In this document: positions 1 to 7,251 of the stretch, in pieces
Layout of the letters: each line of letters begins with the position of its first letter
Numbering within the stretch: position 1 is the stretch's first letter
From: CAYTTA01 sp964440655
Lineage (GTDB): Bacteria > Bacteroidota > Rhodothermia > Balneolales > Balneolaceae
Length of the DNA: 9,967 nt
Assembly: GCA_964440655.1 (NCBI GenBank)
Contig: CAYTTA010000067.1
Coordinates: forward strand, 1-9,967
Reading direction: 5' to 3'
The notes under the pieces: generated by a model
What the model saw: only the letters and a program-made list of their open reading frames with translations
The model's database searches: none
What the model was told of the DNA's origin: nothing
Made by a program: the position numbers and the translations under genes

Positions 1-1
1 C

Positions 2-121
2 GGGGGTCCGATCCGTTCCATCGGGGAGCTGGAGCTGAACGGCCGCCGGCTGCTGATCATCGCCCGCAACAAAGAGAAACTTCAGATTGCCGAGATCGAG
101 AATGCCCCTGGGCACCTGTGA
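2..121 (+). CDS. C-terminal end of a CRTAC1-type FG-GAP/VCBS repeat protein (partial)
   Basis: This frame is open from the window edge to the TGA at 119-121 and encodes 39 residues. The peptide contains GPIRSIGELELNGRR followed by LLIIARNKEKLQI, which is how large CRTAC1-like FG-GAP proteins with an ASPIC/UnbV domain commonly end: a last beta strand pair closing the propeller. The next gene ends in a matching pattern (FLAPFNARHLA, then VVLLVVNNGGALQGF), so the two are probably tandem paralogues. Such proteins are usually exported and are often encoded beside SusC/SusD-type transport genes in this group of bacteria; that is family knowledge. Only the tail is visible, so the rest of the gene and its signal peptide cannot be judged. 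Confidence 0.72.
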   Translation, partial: GGPIRSIGELELNGRRLLIIARNKEKLQIAEIENAPGHL

Positions 122-552
122 ATTCAGGTGATCCTGTCTCCCATAAAGGAAGTTCATCCTGAAACTCTTTCTGCGGGAACGGGAAGTAGCGGTGACCCGT
201 TGGTCAAAACGAAGGGTGTATCTACAGCGAGTCATTTTTTCGGTCAGAGGGGATCATCTGCTGCCTGCTGCCGCTTCCTGAAGAGTCATTGTATCGAGAG
301 AGTGCTCCTGTCGTGGCATCCACCCTGGAGTTCAAGTGCTTTTCGGAACAGGTGGATTTTCCGCAACCTGCATCAGAAAAAGATCCATCATTCATCCTGT
401 TCCGGTGCAGAGGGGACTGAATCGAGAGTGATGCCCTGACCTGGTTATATGGTAGTGGAGAATAAAAAATGAGGAGAAGATGAGAGAGATCGTATGGAGA
501 GCGCTGCCTGCAATTTTACTGCTATCGGCAGCCGCATACCAGTTACGCAGGC
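122..552. other. Gene-poor stretch between two CRTAC1-type genes, possibly with decayed 5' remnant
   Basis: About 430 bases with no recognisable gene. One open frame (128-439) gives a Cys/Ser/His-rich peptide with no familiar motif. None of the three forward frames shows the D-x-N-x-D-G calcium loops expected of the missing N-terminal half of the next gene. Near the right end, frame 2 from about 479 reads ERDRM, then NFTAIGSR, and from 535 frame 1 reads HTSYAGMGADIADFNNDG, which is a typical internal CRTAC1 segment. Restoring one C near 533-535 would join the two frames, suggesting a one-base deletion in a remnant; in-frame stops at 470-472 and 481-483 would still block it. A separate short frame at 480 begins with a signal-like hydrophobic run (MREIVWRALPAILLLSAAA) preceded by GAGGAG at 471-476, but it soon runs into unrelated sequence. 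Confidence 0.5.
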
Positions 553-3132
553 ATGGGGGCAGATATCGCGGACTTCAACAACGATGGCTGGCCCGATCTC
601 ATTCAGGTCGACATGATGCCTCCGGATCTGCAGGATCGGAAACTTATTTCAGGAGCCCGGACCCATGAATACATGCAGGAACTTGCACGCAGAGGATACC
701 AGACCCAATACTCGTTGAATACGCTGCAGCTGAGCAATGGTGTGAACCAGGAGGGAGATGTCATTTTCAGTGAAATCGGTCGGATGGCCGGCATCGCCTA
801 CACCGACTGGAGCTGGAGCGCCCTTTTCGGGGATTTTGACAATGATGGGCTGAAAGACCTGATGATAACCAACGGGTATCCGAAAGCACTGAACAACTTC
901 GATTATGTGACGGAACTCTCCCGCCAGGCGATGTTCGGCACAGACAGTACCCGAAAAGCCGAAGCATATGCGAGCATGGACCGACTGAAAGGAATAAAAA
1001 TTCCGAACTACCTTTTCAGGAATAACGGGGATCTTACCTTTACCGATGTCTCCGCTACGTGGGGCTTTACCGAACCCTCCTATTCTTATGGAGCTGCATG
1101 GGCCGATCTGGATGGCGATGGCGATCTGGATCTGGTGATCAACAACCTGAACGGTCCGGCCGGGATCTATGAAAACCGGTCCGATTCCCTTTTTGATCAC
1201 CACCATCTCTCCGTCGATCTGATCGGAAGTCCGGACAACATCGGAGGAATCGGCGCGGCCATCACTCTGAGCGTCAACGGGACGAAACAGTACTCGTGGG
1301 TCATGCCCTGGCGGGGCTACCACTCCTCGGTGGACCCGACCATACATTTCGGTCTGGGAGAGATGGGGGAAAACGCCCGGATCGATTCGCTCGAAATTGT
1401 CTGGCCGGACGGCAGATATCAGCTTCTTGAAAATATTGCCGCCAATCAAAGAATTACGCTCGAACATAAGAACGCCAGTCGGGAGAGGCCAGGAATGGAA
1501 GCGGCCGGTCTGGGGGAAATCCGCTCCGGCTCCGTAGATGACCCGGTGAGGCAAGGGAATGCTCCAGGCCTGACAGGAGAAACCAGAGGCGGGCTAGAGG
1601 TGATTTCTGAAAGGACCGGAACTGATCAGTCCTGGGGAGTTTCATTTGCATCCTTTCATCAGATGGAGCCTTTCCACCATGTGGAGAATGATTTTAATGA
1701 TTTTGCCAGAGAGCCGTTGCTGCCGGCCATGCACTCGCGGATGGGCCCGCCCATAGCTGTCGGTGATGTGAACAATGACGGACTGGAGGATTTTTACATC
1801 GGCGGATCGATCGGAAGCCGGGGGGCGCTCTATATCCAGCAGGCGGACGGCTCTTTTGAGAGATCGACGGATGACCGCTCCTGGAGAGGGGATGAAGTGT
1901 TCGAAGACACCGGTGCCCTTTTTTTTGATGCAAACGGCGACGGTCTTTCCGATCTCTATGTCGTGAGCGGCGGCAATGAATTCCCACCCGCCTCTTCCCG
2001 GCTGCAGGACCGGCTCTATCTGAATGCGGGGGACGGACGTTTTATCAGGATGGATGATCTTCTGCCGCCGATCCATTCCAGCGGATCGGTTGTCAGACCG
2101 GCCGATTTTGACAACGACGGGGACCTGGATCTCTTCATCGGGGGACGCTTCATTCCCGGCAACTATCCGATTGCGGCAAGAAGTTATCTTCTCCGCAATG
2201 AAAACGGGAAGTTCAGAGATGTGACATCAGAAATTGCCCCGGATCTGATGAGTCCGGGTCTGATTACGGACGCAGTCTGGGTCGACTTCGACGAGGACGG
2301 GTACCCTGATCTCGTGACAACGGGAATCTGGATGCCTGTAAGTCTCTTCAGGAACAGCGAGGGTAAATTGAGAAATGTCACCGAATCCACCGGACTGGCT
2401 CATCAGAGAGGGTGGTGGAGCCGCATTGCAGCGGGGGATCTTGACAAGGATGGGGATATCGATCTGATTGCAGGAAATGTCGGCCTGAACTTCGACTACA
2501 CACTTCCCGGATCGCCCCCCCTGCATCTTTTCGCAGACGATTTTGACGGCAACAATACCGTCGATCCCATCATGGCGGTTCAAAGCGGGGCCTTGCACTA
2601 TCCTCTGCACGGCAGAAGAAGCATGGAAGCGCAGTTGCCGGGTCTCATGAGGCGGATCCACTCCTATGACGCCTGGTCCACTATGAGCCTCGAGCAGCTG
2701 ATCGGGAAGGAGTCCCTGCAGAGAGCACTTCACTACACGGCGGACACCTTCGCGAGTTCCGTTATTCTGAACAATGGTGATGGCACTTTTCAGATGCACC
2801 CCCTTCCCAATGAAGCCCAGATCTTTCCGGTCAATGATCTGATTCTCACCGATCTGAATGGGGATGAGAAGATGGATCTGATCCTTGTGGGGAACCTCTT
2901 CCACACAAACCCGGACACTCCCCGAAATGACGCAGGCAATGGAGTGATTCTGATGGGGGACGGGGAAGGGGGCTTTGCAGCGGTTTCTCCTTTCCGGAGT
3001 GGTTTCCTCGCTCCATTCAATGCCCGGCACCTGGCACACATCAACACGCATGATGGCGTTGTGCTGCTTGTTGTTAACAATGGGGGTGCATTGCAAGGGT
3101 TTATAATAGGGCCATCTGAGAAGGCTTTTTGA
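553..3132 (+). CDS. CRTAC1-type FG-GAP/VCBS repeat protein with ASPIC/UnbV domain, N-terminally truncated
   Basis: A beta-propeller protein of the CRTAC1 family, normally exported; its exact ligand is unknown. The 859 residues carry ten Asp-rich calcium-type loops of the form DxDxDGxxD near residues 7, 94, 185, 405, 459, 518, 578, 629, 663 and 767, the last two degenerate. An ASPIC/UnbV domain lies at about 226-305 (starting SPDNIGGIGAAI). A variable linker at about 306-355 separates it from a second propeller half. The first codons read MGADIADFNNDGWPD, which in full-length relatives is an internal segment preceded by roughly 250 residues including a signal peptide and further FG-GAP repeats. 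Here those are missing, no signal peptide is joined in frame, and an in-frame stop lies at 481-483. So the ATG at 553 is only the first available start. The rest of the frame is intact, which suggests recent truncation, a single frameshift, or misassembly rather than old decay. The product as drawn would stay cytoplasmic and may be non-functional. Confidence 0.75.
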   Translation: MGADIADFNNDGWPDLIQVDMMPPDLQDRKLISGARTHEYMQELARRGYQTQYSLNTLQLSNGVNQEGDVIFSEIGRMAGIAYTDWSWSALFGDFDNDGLKDLMITNGYPKALNNFDYVTELSRQAMFGTDSTRKAEAYASMDRLKGIKIPNYLFRNNGDLTFTDVSATWGFTEPSYSYGAAWADLDGDGDLDLVINNLNGPAGIYENRSDSLFDHHHLSVDLIGSPDNIGGIGAAITLSVNGTKQYSWVMPWRGYHSSVDPTIHFGLGEMGENARIDSLEIVWPDGRYQLLENIAANQRITLEHKNASRERPGMEAAGLGEIRSGSVDDPVRQGNAPGLTGETRGGLEVISERTGTDQSWGVSFASFHQMEPFHHVENDFNDFAREPLLPAMHSRMGPPIAVGDVNNDGLEDFYIGGSIGSRGALYIQQADGSFERSTDDRSWRGDEVFEDTGALFFDANGDGLSDLYVVSGGNEFPPASSRLQDRLYLNAGDGRFIRMDDLLPPIHSSGSVVRPADFDNDGDLDLFIGGRFIPGNYPIAARSYLLRNENGKFRDVTSEIAPDLMSPGLITDAVWVDFDEDGYPDLVTTGIWMPVSLFRNSEGKLRNVTESTGLAHQRGWWSRIAAGDLDKDGDIDLIAGNVGLNFDYTLPGSPPLHLFADDFDGNNTVDPIMAVQSGALHYPLHGRRSMEAQLPGLMRRIHSYDAWSTMSLEQLIGKESLQRALHYTADTFASSVILNNGDGTFQMHPLPNEAQIFPVNDLILTDLNGDEKMDLILVGNLFHTNPDTPRNDAGNGVILMGDGEGGFAAVSPFRSGFLAPFNARHLAHINTHDGVVLLVVNNGGALQGFIIGPSEKAF

Positions 3133-3341
3133 TGGTCCGGACCGGTTGTTGCTCTTCCTGCATCATCGGGGTCTGTCCCGGAACAAGAGGTTTCGGAAGA
3201 TGCCTGCACTCCTTGCCATTTCGGGATCAATTTCCTATTTCAGAGAATACAGGCGGAGGCGCCTCAGGCAGTGTGCCGGTCCGCCACAGTTCGGTATGGT
3301 CGAACGATTTTAAATTGAAAAATTTCAATGATTCGGGATCT
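3133..3341. promoter_or_regulatory. Leader of the PLP-enzyme gene block with inverted repeats
   Basis: No gene is supported in these 209 bases. The downstream reading frame stays open through them, but its peptide is Cys/Ser/Gly-rich with no signal or family motif. The last 60 bases turn AT-rich and hold two inverted repeats: GTTCG (3289-3293) and CGAAC (3301-3305) separated by 7 bases, and the perfect palindrome at 3314-3329. A GC-rich 10-base palindrome, GAGGCGCCTC, lies at 3256-3265, and another, GGTCCGGACC, at 3134-3143 just past the stop of the preceding gene. I infer that promoter and operator for the following block are here. TAAATTG at 3311-3317 is only a weak match to the Bacteroidota -7 element. 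Confidence 0.4.
3314..3329. promoter_or_regulatory. Perfect 16-bp palindrome, candidate operator
   Basis: ATTGAAA, two A, then TTTCAAT: seven-base arms that are exact reverse complements with a 2-base centre, ending 12 bases before the ATG at 3342. It stands in a short AT-rich patch and is the right size for a dimeric regulator site. The position right at the start codon would suit repression. No regulator gene is present in the window, so the role is inferred. Confidence 0.4.
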
Positions 3342-4550
3342 ATGCTAGACAGAAGACAGGCTTTGAAAATGATGGCCGCACTTCCGGTGGTCGGAACTCT
3401 TATGGGCGGCGGACTGGTGCGCAAGGCATCCGGGGCAAAATTTGAGAAAGTCCGCTACAGGCGGGACTTCTTCGCCGAACTGGGTGTTCGCCCCTTCATC
3501 AACGGCCGGGGGACCATCACCACTCTTTCGGGCTCCCTGATGGAACCGGAAGTGATGGAGGCGATCAACTACGCCTCACAGCAATTTGTTAGCCTGTTTG
3601 AGCTGAATGAAAAGGTGGGGCAGCGGATCGCCGAGATGCTCCGATGCGAGGATGCACATGTGACGGCCGGTGCCGCATCCGCCATTCAGCTCGCCACGGC
3701 AGCCGCTGTCACGGGACTGGACCGTCAGAAAATCGCCCGGATTCCGGAAATTCCCGGTCCCCGGCCGCGGGTGGTCCTTCAGAAAGGACATCGGATCTAT
3801 GCCCAGCAGATGACTGCCTGTGGCGTGGAGATCGTCGAGGTGGAAGGAGCACGGGAGATGCGTCGGGCCATCAACAAGCGGACCGTCATGGGCTTCTTCT
3901 TCAACGCCTCTCCAAATATCAGCATCACCCAGGAGGAGTTTCTCGCCATCTGTAAAGAGCATGGTATCGTCTCCTTCATCGACTGTGCTGCGGATGTTCC
4001 GCCGGTAAGCAACCTGTACAAATATATTAAGATGGGGTATGACCTGGTCACCTTCTCCGGGGGGAAAGGGATCCGGGGACCGCAGAGTGCCGGAATTCTC
4101 TACGGCCGGAGGGATCTGGTCCAGGCCGCCAGGCTCAATCACAGCCCCTACAACTCCATCGGCCGTGGCATGAAGGTCAACAAGGAGGAGGTTCTGGGAA
4201 TGATGGTCGCACTGGAGCACTACATCTCCAAGGATCATGAGGCCGAGAACAGGATGTGGGACGAGTGGGTGAACCGGATTGCCAGAGGCGTGGAAGGCAT
4301 CCCGACGGTGGAGACCGAGAAGTTCAAGCCCCCGGTGGCGAACCATGTTCCCCATCTCAGGATCCGTTGGGATCACAATCGTCTCGGCGTCACCCCCGGC
4401 GAAGTGAGAAGCCGGCTTGAGGAAGGGTACCCCTCCATCGTACTGGGTGGAAACCGGGAGGTTATCGAACTGAACACCTTCATGATGCAGCCGGACGAGA
4501 TCGGGATTGTGTCCAGGCGTCTGAAAGAGGAACTGGAGCCGAACGCCTGA
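3342..4550 (+). CDS. SelA-like PLP-dependent enzyme (aminotransferase class V fold) with Tat-type signal
   Basis: A 402-residue fold-type I PLP enzyme of the selenocysteine-synthase-like group, which includes D-glucosaminate-6-phosphate ammonia lyase (DgaE) and relatives encoded beside cog3964 amidohydrolases. The likely chemistry is ammonia elimination or a related step on an amino or amino-sugar acid; the substrate is unknown. Visible marks are TAGAASA at 108-114 (cofactor phosphate region), IDCAADVPP with D214 for the pyridine nitrogen, and SGGKGIRGPQ with K242 as the Schiff-base lysine. The N-terminus MLDRRQALKMMAALPVVG has twin arginines followed by a hydrophobic run, which fits Tat export of a folded, cofactor-loaded enzyme. 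That signal decides the start at 3342; a longer in-frame version back to 3129 adds only featureless sequence. Stop to next gene is 14 to 32 bases, so it is probably co-transcribed with the propeller and amidohydrolase genes. It is not true SelA: no selenocysteine genes are near, and SelA is cytoplasmic. Confidence 0.85.
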   Translation: MLDRRQALKMMAALPVVGTLMGGGLVRKASGAKFEKVRYRRDFFAELGVRPFINGRGTITTLSGSLMEPEVMEAINYASQQFVSLFELNEKVGQRIAEMLRCEDAHVTAGAASAIQLATAAAVTGLDRQKIARIPEIPGPRPRVVLQKGHRIYAQQMTACGVEIVEVEGAREMRRAINKRTVMGFFFNASPNISITQEEFLAICKEHGIVSFIDCAADVPPVSNLYKYIKMGYDLVTFSGGKGIRGPQSAGILYGRRDLVQAARLNHSPYNSIGRGMKVNKEEVLGMMVALEHYISKDHEAENRMWDEWVNRIARGVEGIPTVETEKFKPPVANHVPHLRIRWDHNRLGVTPGEVRSRLEEGYPSIVLGGNREVIELNTFMMQPDEIGIVSRRLKEELEPNA

Positions 4551-4563
4551 CCACCGGATGGTC

Positions 4564-4580
4564 GATGGATGGATGGATGG
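4564..4580 (+). repeat. GATG tetranucleotide repeat at the start of the propeller gene
   Basis: Four tandem copies of GATG plus a G. The unit puts an ATG every four bases (4565, 4569, 4573, 4577), which visits all three frames; 4565 and 4577 are in frame with the propeller gene. Gain or loss of one unit would change which ATGs are in frame, while the ATG at 4583 just after the repeat is unaffected. Confidence 0.75.
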
Positions 4581-4582
4581 TT

Positions 4583-5854
4583 ATGACTGATACGTTCCGA
4601 CTCTCCCGCTTCTTTCCCTTCTTCATGGCCGGGGGGCTGTTTCTGATGGTTGCCTGCGACGATCCCGGTCAGGCCGGGCAACAGGAGCAAGACGGCCCGG
4701 CTGATCAGGGCAGCACCCTGGTACCGGAATACGAGGTGGATCCTCTTTGGCCGAAACCTCTTCCTGAAAACTGGATGCTTGGCCAGGTGGCCGGCGTCCA
4801 TGTGGACAGCCGCGATCATGTCTGGATCGCTCATCGTCCCAGCAGTCTTACACGTCATGAGTCGGCCGCCGCCATGGATCCACCGGCCTCACTCTGCTGC
4901 GTTCCGGCTCCATCCATCATCGAATTCGATCCCGACGGGAATGTTGTCCGGGCCTGGAGCAGTCCGGACGGATACGAGTGGGCCGATACCCGCATCGGGT
5001 TCCGCGGCGGCAGCTTCCCGCACGGCATCTACATCGACCATCAGGAGAATGTCTGGGTGGGCGGAGGTATTCATCAGCACCATGTCCTGAAATTCTCGAA
5101 AGAGGGAGAGCTCCTGATGACGATCGGGGAGGCCGGCCGGACCGGTGGAAGCAACAGCCGTGAACTGCTGGGCGGACCGACCAGCATGGTGGTGGATCCG
5201 GAAACAAACGAGATCTACATCGCCGACGGCTATGTGAACCGCAGGGTTATTGTCTTTGATGCGGAGAGCGGTGAGTACAAGAGACACTGGGGAGCCTACG
5301 GAGAAGTGCCGCATGATGAGCCGCTGGGGTATGACAACATCGGTCCGGGTCCCGACTCCGCCCGGCAGTTTCGCGGGGCGGTACATGGCATTGTAATCTC
5401 CCGTGATGCGCTGGTCTATGTGACAGACCGGGAGAACAACCGGATCCAGATTTTCCGGAAAGACGGCGCCTTTGTCGATGAAGTGTTCGTACGGCCGCAG
5501 ACCGGCTCTACCGGTTCCACCTGGGACCTGCCTCGCGATGACAGGAGTTATGAACAGGCTCTGGCCGACCTGATCCCCGGATCTGCCTGGGATGTGGCTC
5601 TGTCGGAAGATCCGGAGCAGAGGTGGCTCTACCTTGCGGACGGAACCAACAACGTGGTCTGGATTCTGGACCGCACAACTCTGGAGGTGGTCGGCCATTT
5701 CGGGCGGGGAGGAAAGCAGCCCGGTCAGTTCGGGTGGCTGCACAACATCGCCGTCGATTCCAAAGGAAACATCTATACTGCCGAAGTGGCCCAGGAGAAA
5801 CGGGTCCAGAAGTTTGTCCGGCGTAACCTCTCCATTCAATCCAATTCACGATGA
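4583..5854 (+). CDS. NHL-repeat six-bladed beta-propeller, probable lipoprotein (amidating-lyase-like)
   Basis: An envelope beta-propeller resembling peptidyl-alpha-hydroxyglycine alpha-amidating lyase and other NHL proteins. From the ATG at 4583 it has 423 residues. The N-terminus MTDTFRLSRFFPFFMAG leads into LFLMVAC, an acceptable though not ideal lipobox (Met at -3), with Cys25 as the lipid-attachment site and an acidic, Gln-rich linker after it. NHL-like strands follow: GQVAGVHVDSRDHVWIAH, IIEFDPDGNVV, HGIYIDHQENVWVGG, VLKFSKEGELL, SMVVDPETNEIYIADGY, GIVISRDALVYVTDRENNR and a last one near NIAVDSKGNIYTAE. A Cys-Cys pair lies in the segment SLCCVPAP. The start is uncertain: ATGs at 4565 and 4577 are also in frame, but 4583 gives the most usual lipoprotein signal length. 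The gene sits just after the PLP enzyme, and its stop overlaps the next start as ATGA. True lyase activity is not shown; it may be an accessory or binding subunit. Confidence 0.8.
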   Translation: MTDTFRLSRFFPFFMAGGLFLMVACDDPGQAGQQEQDGPADQGSTLVPEYEVDPLWPKPLPENWMLGQVAGVHVDSRDHVWIAHRPSSLTRHESAAAMDPPASLCCVPAPSIIEFDPDGNVVRAWSSPDGYEWADTRIGFRGGSFPHGIYIDHQENVWVGGGIHQHHVLKFSKEGELLMTIGEAGRTGGSNSRELLGGPTSMVVDPETNEIYIADGYVNRRVIVFDAESGEYKRHWGAYGEVPHDEPLGYDNIGPGPDSARQFRGAVHGIVISRDALVYVTDRENNRIQIFRKDGAFVDEVFVRPQTGSTGSTWDLPRDDRSYEQALADLIPGSAWDVALSEDPEQRWLYLADGTNNVVWILDRTTLEVVGHFGRGGKQPGQFGWLHNIAVDSKGNIYTAEVAQEKRVQKFVRRNLSIQSNSR

Positions 5855-7121
5855 AACGACCTGCTCAACCAGCCTTTTCTCATCGCCCCCTGGCCCTGCT
5901 GCTGGCCGCCCTCATTCTGCTGCTTCTCTCCACGGGACGGGCATCCGCCCAGACAACGGCTGAATCGTATGATCTGATCCTGAAAGGGGGGCATGTGATC
6001 GATCCGAAAAACGCCATCGACCGGGTCATGGATGTGGCGATCAAGGATGGAGTGATCGCCCGGGTTGCGGAGCGGATCGACGAATCGGCGGAGCGTGTTG
6101 CCGATGTCTCGGGGCTTTATGTCACCCCCGGACTGATCGACATTCACAGTCACCACTACCACGGTACGGTGCCGGACCGCTATCTGAGCAACAGTTTCAC
6201 GGCTGTTCCGCCCGACGGGTTCTCCTTCCGGGTGGGCCTGACCACCGTGGTGGATGTGGGTGGCGCCGGGTGGCGGAATTTTGCCCATTTCAAAGAGCAG
6301 GTGATCGACCGCTCACAGACGCGGGTTCTTTCCTTCATCAATATTGTGGGGGACGGAATGAGCGGTGTGGTTCCCTATGAGCAGAACCTGAACGACATGG
6401 ATCCGAAGATGACCGCTCTGGTGGCCTCACAGTATCCCGAAATTGTGGGGGTGAAGCTCGCTCATTACCATGGGCATGACTGGGAACCCTACCGGCGGGC
6501 GGTGGAGGCGGGAACCCTGGCAGATATTCCGGTTATGGTCGATTTCGGGGGAGCCGAGCCGGTGCTTCCCCTGGAGACCCTTTTCTTCGACATTTTCCGT
6601 CCCGGAGATATTTTGACCCATGCCTATCGCGGTACCGGAAGAACGCGACAGCCGGTGGTCGATGAACAGGGGCGGTTAAGACCCCGCATGCTCGAGGCGA
6701 AGGAGAGAGGGATCATCTTCGATGTGGGTCATGGCGGCGGGAGCTTCATCTGGGACAATGCCATACCGGCCACCCGGCAGGGACTCTGGCCTTCCACAAT
6801 CAGCACCGATCTGCACACCGGCAGCATGAACGCCGGAATGAAGGATATGCTCAATGTCGCCTCCAAATTTCTCAGCCTTGGCATGCCTCTGGCTGAGGTG
6901 ATCGAGGCCTCCACCTGGAAACCCGCTCAGGTGATCAAACGGGAGGNNNNNNNNNNGAGGCCGATGTGGCCGTACTGCGGCTTCATGAGGGAGAATTCGG
7001 ATTCATCGATTCAAGAGGCCGGATGATTCCGGGGAATCTCAAACTGGAAGCAGAGCTCACCCTGCGGGCGGGAAGAGTGGTCTGGGACCTGAACGGACGG
7101 GCATCAGAGAGATGGGATTAG
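5851..7121 (+). CDS. Secreted cog3964-type amidohydrolase/deacylase, interrupted by an assembly gap
   Basis: An amidohydrolase-superfamily metal enzyme most like the cog3964 group (often misnamed dihydroorotase; characterised members are deacetylases of small acyl substrates). The N-terminus is a clear Sec signal: MKRPAQ, a long Leu/Ala core and ASA before QTT, so it acts in the periplasm or outside. Ligand candidates are H99 and H101 (DIHSHH), K202 as the carboxylated lysine (GVKLAHYHG), H257 (LTHAYRG), H294 (DVGHGGG) and D320 (STDLHTGS). The start ATG overlaps the previous stop, implying translational coupling. Ten N interrupt it at 6947-6956. After the gap the true frame is EADVAVLRLHEG through LRAGRVVWDLNG to TAG at 7119-7121, one frame off from the upstream part. 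Reading straight on gives a false stop at 7024. True length is probably about 427 residues. Substrate unknown; its pairing with the SelA-like enzyme mirrors EF0837/EF0838-type gene pairs. Confidence 0.85.
6947..6956. other. Scaffold gap of ten N
   Basis: Ten N lie inside the amidohydrolase gene. The coding frame is 1 before the gap and 0 after it, so the real missing length must leave remainder 2 when divided by 3; ten does not. Relatives usually have about 8 to 9 residues between the KRE side and the ADVAVL side, so roughly 23 or 26 bases are probably missing. This is an assembly artefact, not evidence of a pseudogene. Confidence 0.9.
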
Positions 7122-7158
7122 CCTTATAGAAACGGGAAGGATCCGGACATGAGAGGTT

Positions 7159-7251
7159 TGAGGATGCTCCAGAAATCGTAAATTGCCCTGGCTGACAGGA
7201 AGATCAGCGTGCGCAATGTATTGACTAAAAAAAATTACAGGAGCATCCTCA
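7159..7251 (+). promoter_or_regulatory. Structured leader hiding the ribosome binding site of the dehydrogenase gene
   Basis: TGAGGATGCTCC at 7159-7170 is the exact reverse complement of GGAGCATCCTCA at 7240-7251. The right arm contains most of the AGGAG Shine-Dalgarno (7239-7243) and ends on the A of the ATG. Between the arms a nested stem can form: ATTGC (7182-7186) with GCAAT (7213-7217), enclosing GCTGA (7191-7195) with TCAGC (7204-7208) and an 8-base loop. In RNA this would be a long hairpin that blocks translation unless opened by a ligand, protein, heat or ribosome traffic. A small mobile element with 12-bp terminal inverted repeats is the other reading, but I see no flanking target duplication. 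Confidence 0.5.

Noticed and set aside
128..439. Open frame of 103 codons between the two CRTAC1-type genes
   Set aside because: No ribosome site, no family motif, odd Cys/Ser/His-rich composition, and low-quality look in all frames; treated as non-coding or decayed sequence.
480..668. Short frame starting with a signal-like peptide after GAGGAG
   Set aside because: After about 20 residues it is the out-of-frame reading of the FG-GAP gene, so it is not a gene by itself; kept only as a note on the broken 5' end.
649..1554. 301-codon open frame on the minus strand inside the FG-GAP gene
   Set aside because: Antisense shadow: frequent GAT/GAC and purine-first codons on the plus strand leave few stops on the opposite strand, and the peptide has no recognisable domain. 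The same holds for the minus-strand frames at 2227-3096, 3576-4376 and 4889-5839.
3134..3143. GGTCCGGACC palindrome at the end of the FG-GAP gene
   Set aside because: Too short to be a terminator, no T-run, and chance palindromes of this kind are expected in GC-rich DNA.
3129..3341. In-frame N-terminal extension of the PLP enzyme
   Set aside because: Would place 71 featureless residues before a Tat-type signal; the start at 3342 is far more consistent with the signal and with the leader inverted repeats.
6957..7026. Amidohydrolase ending at 7026 after the N run
   Set aside because: That ending arises only from reading through ten placeholder N; the other frame gives the expected family C-terminus to 7121.
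7209..7250. Upstream GTG start for the hydroxyacid dehydrogenase
   Set aside because: The added residues do not fit the family N-terminus, while ATG 7251 has AGGAG at correct spacing.
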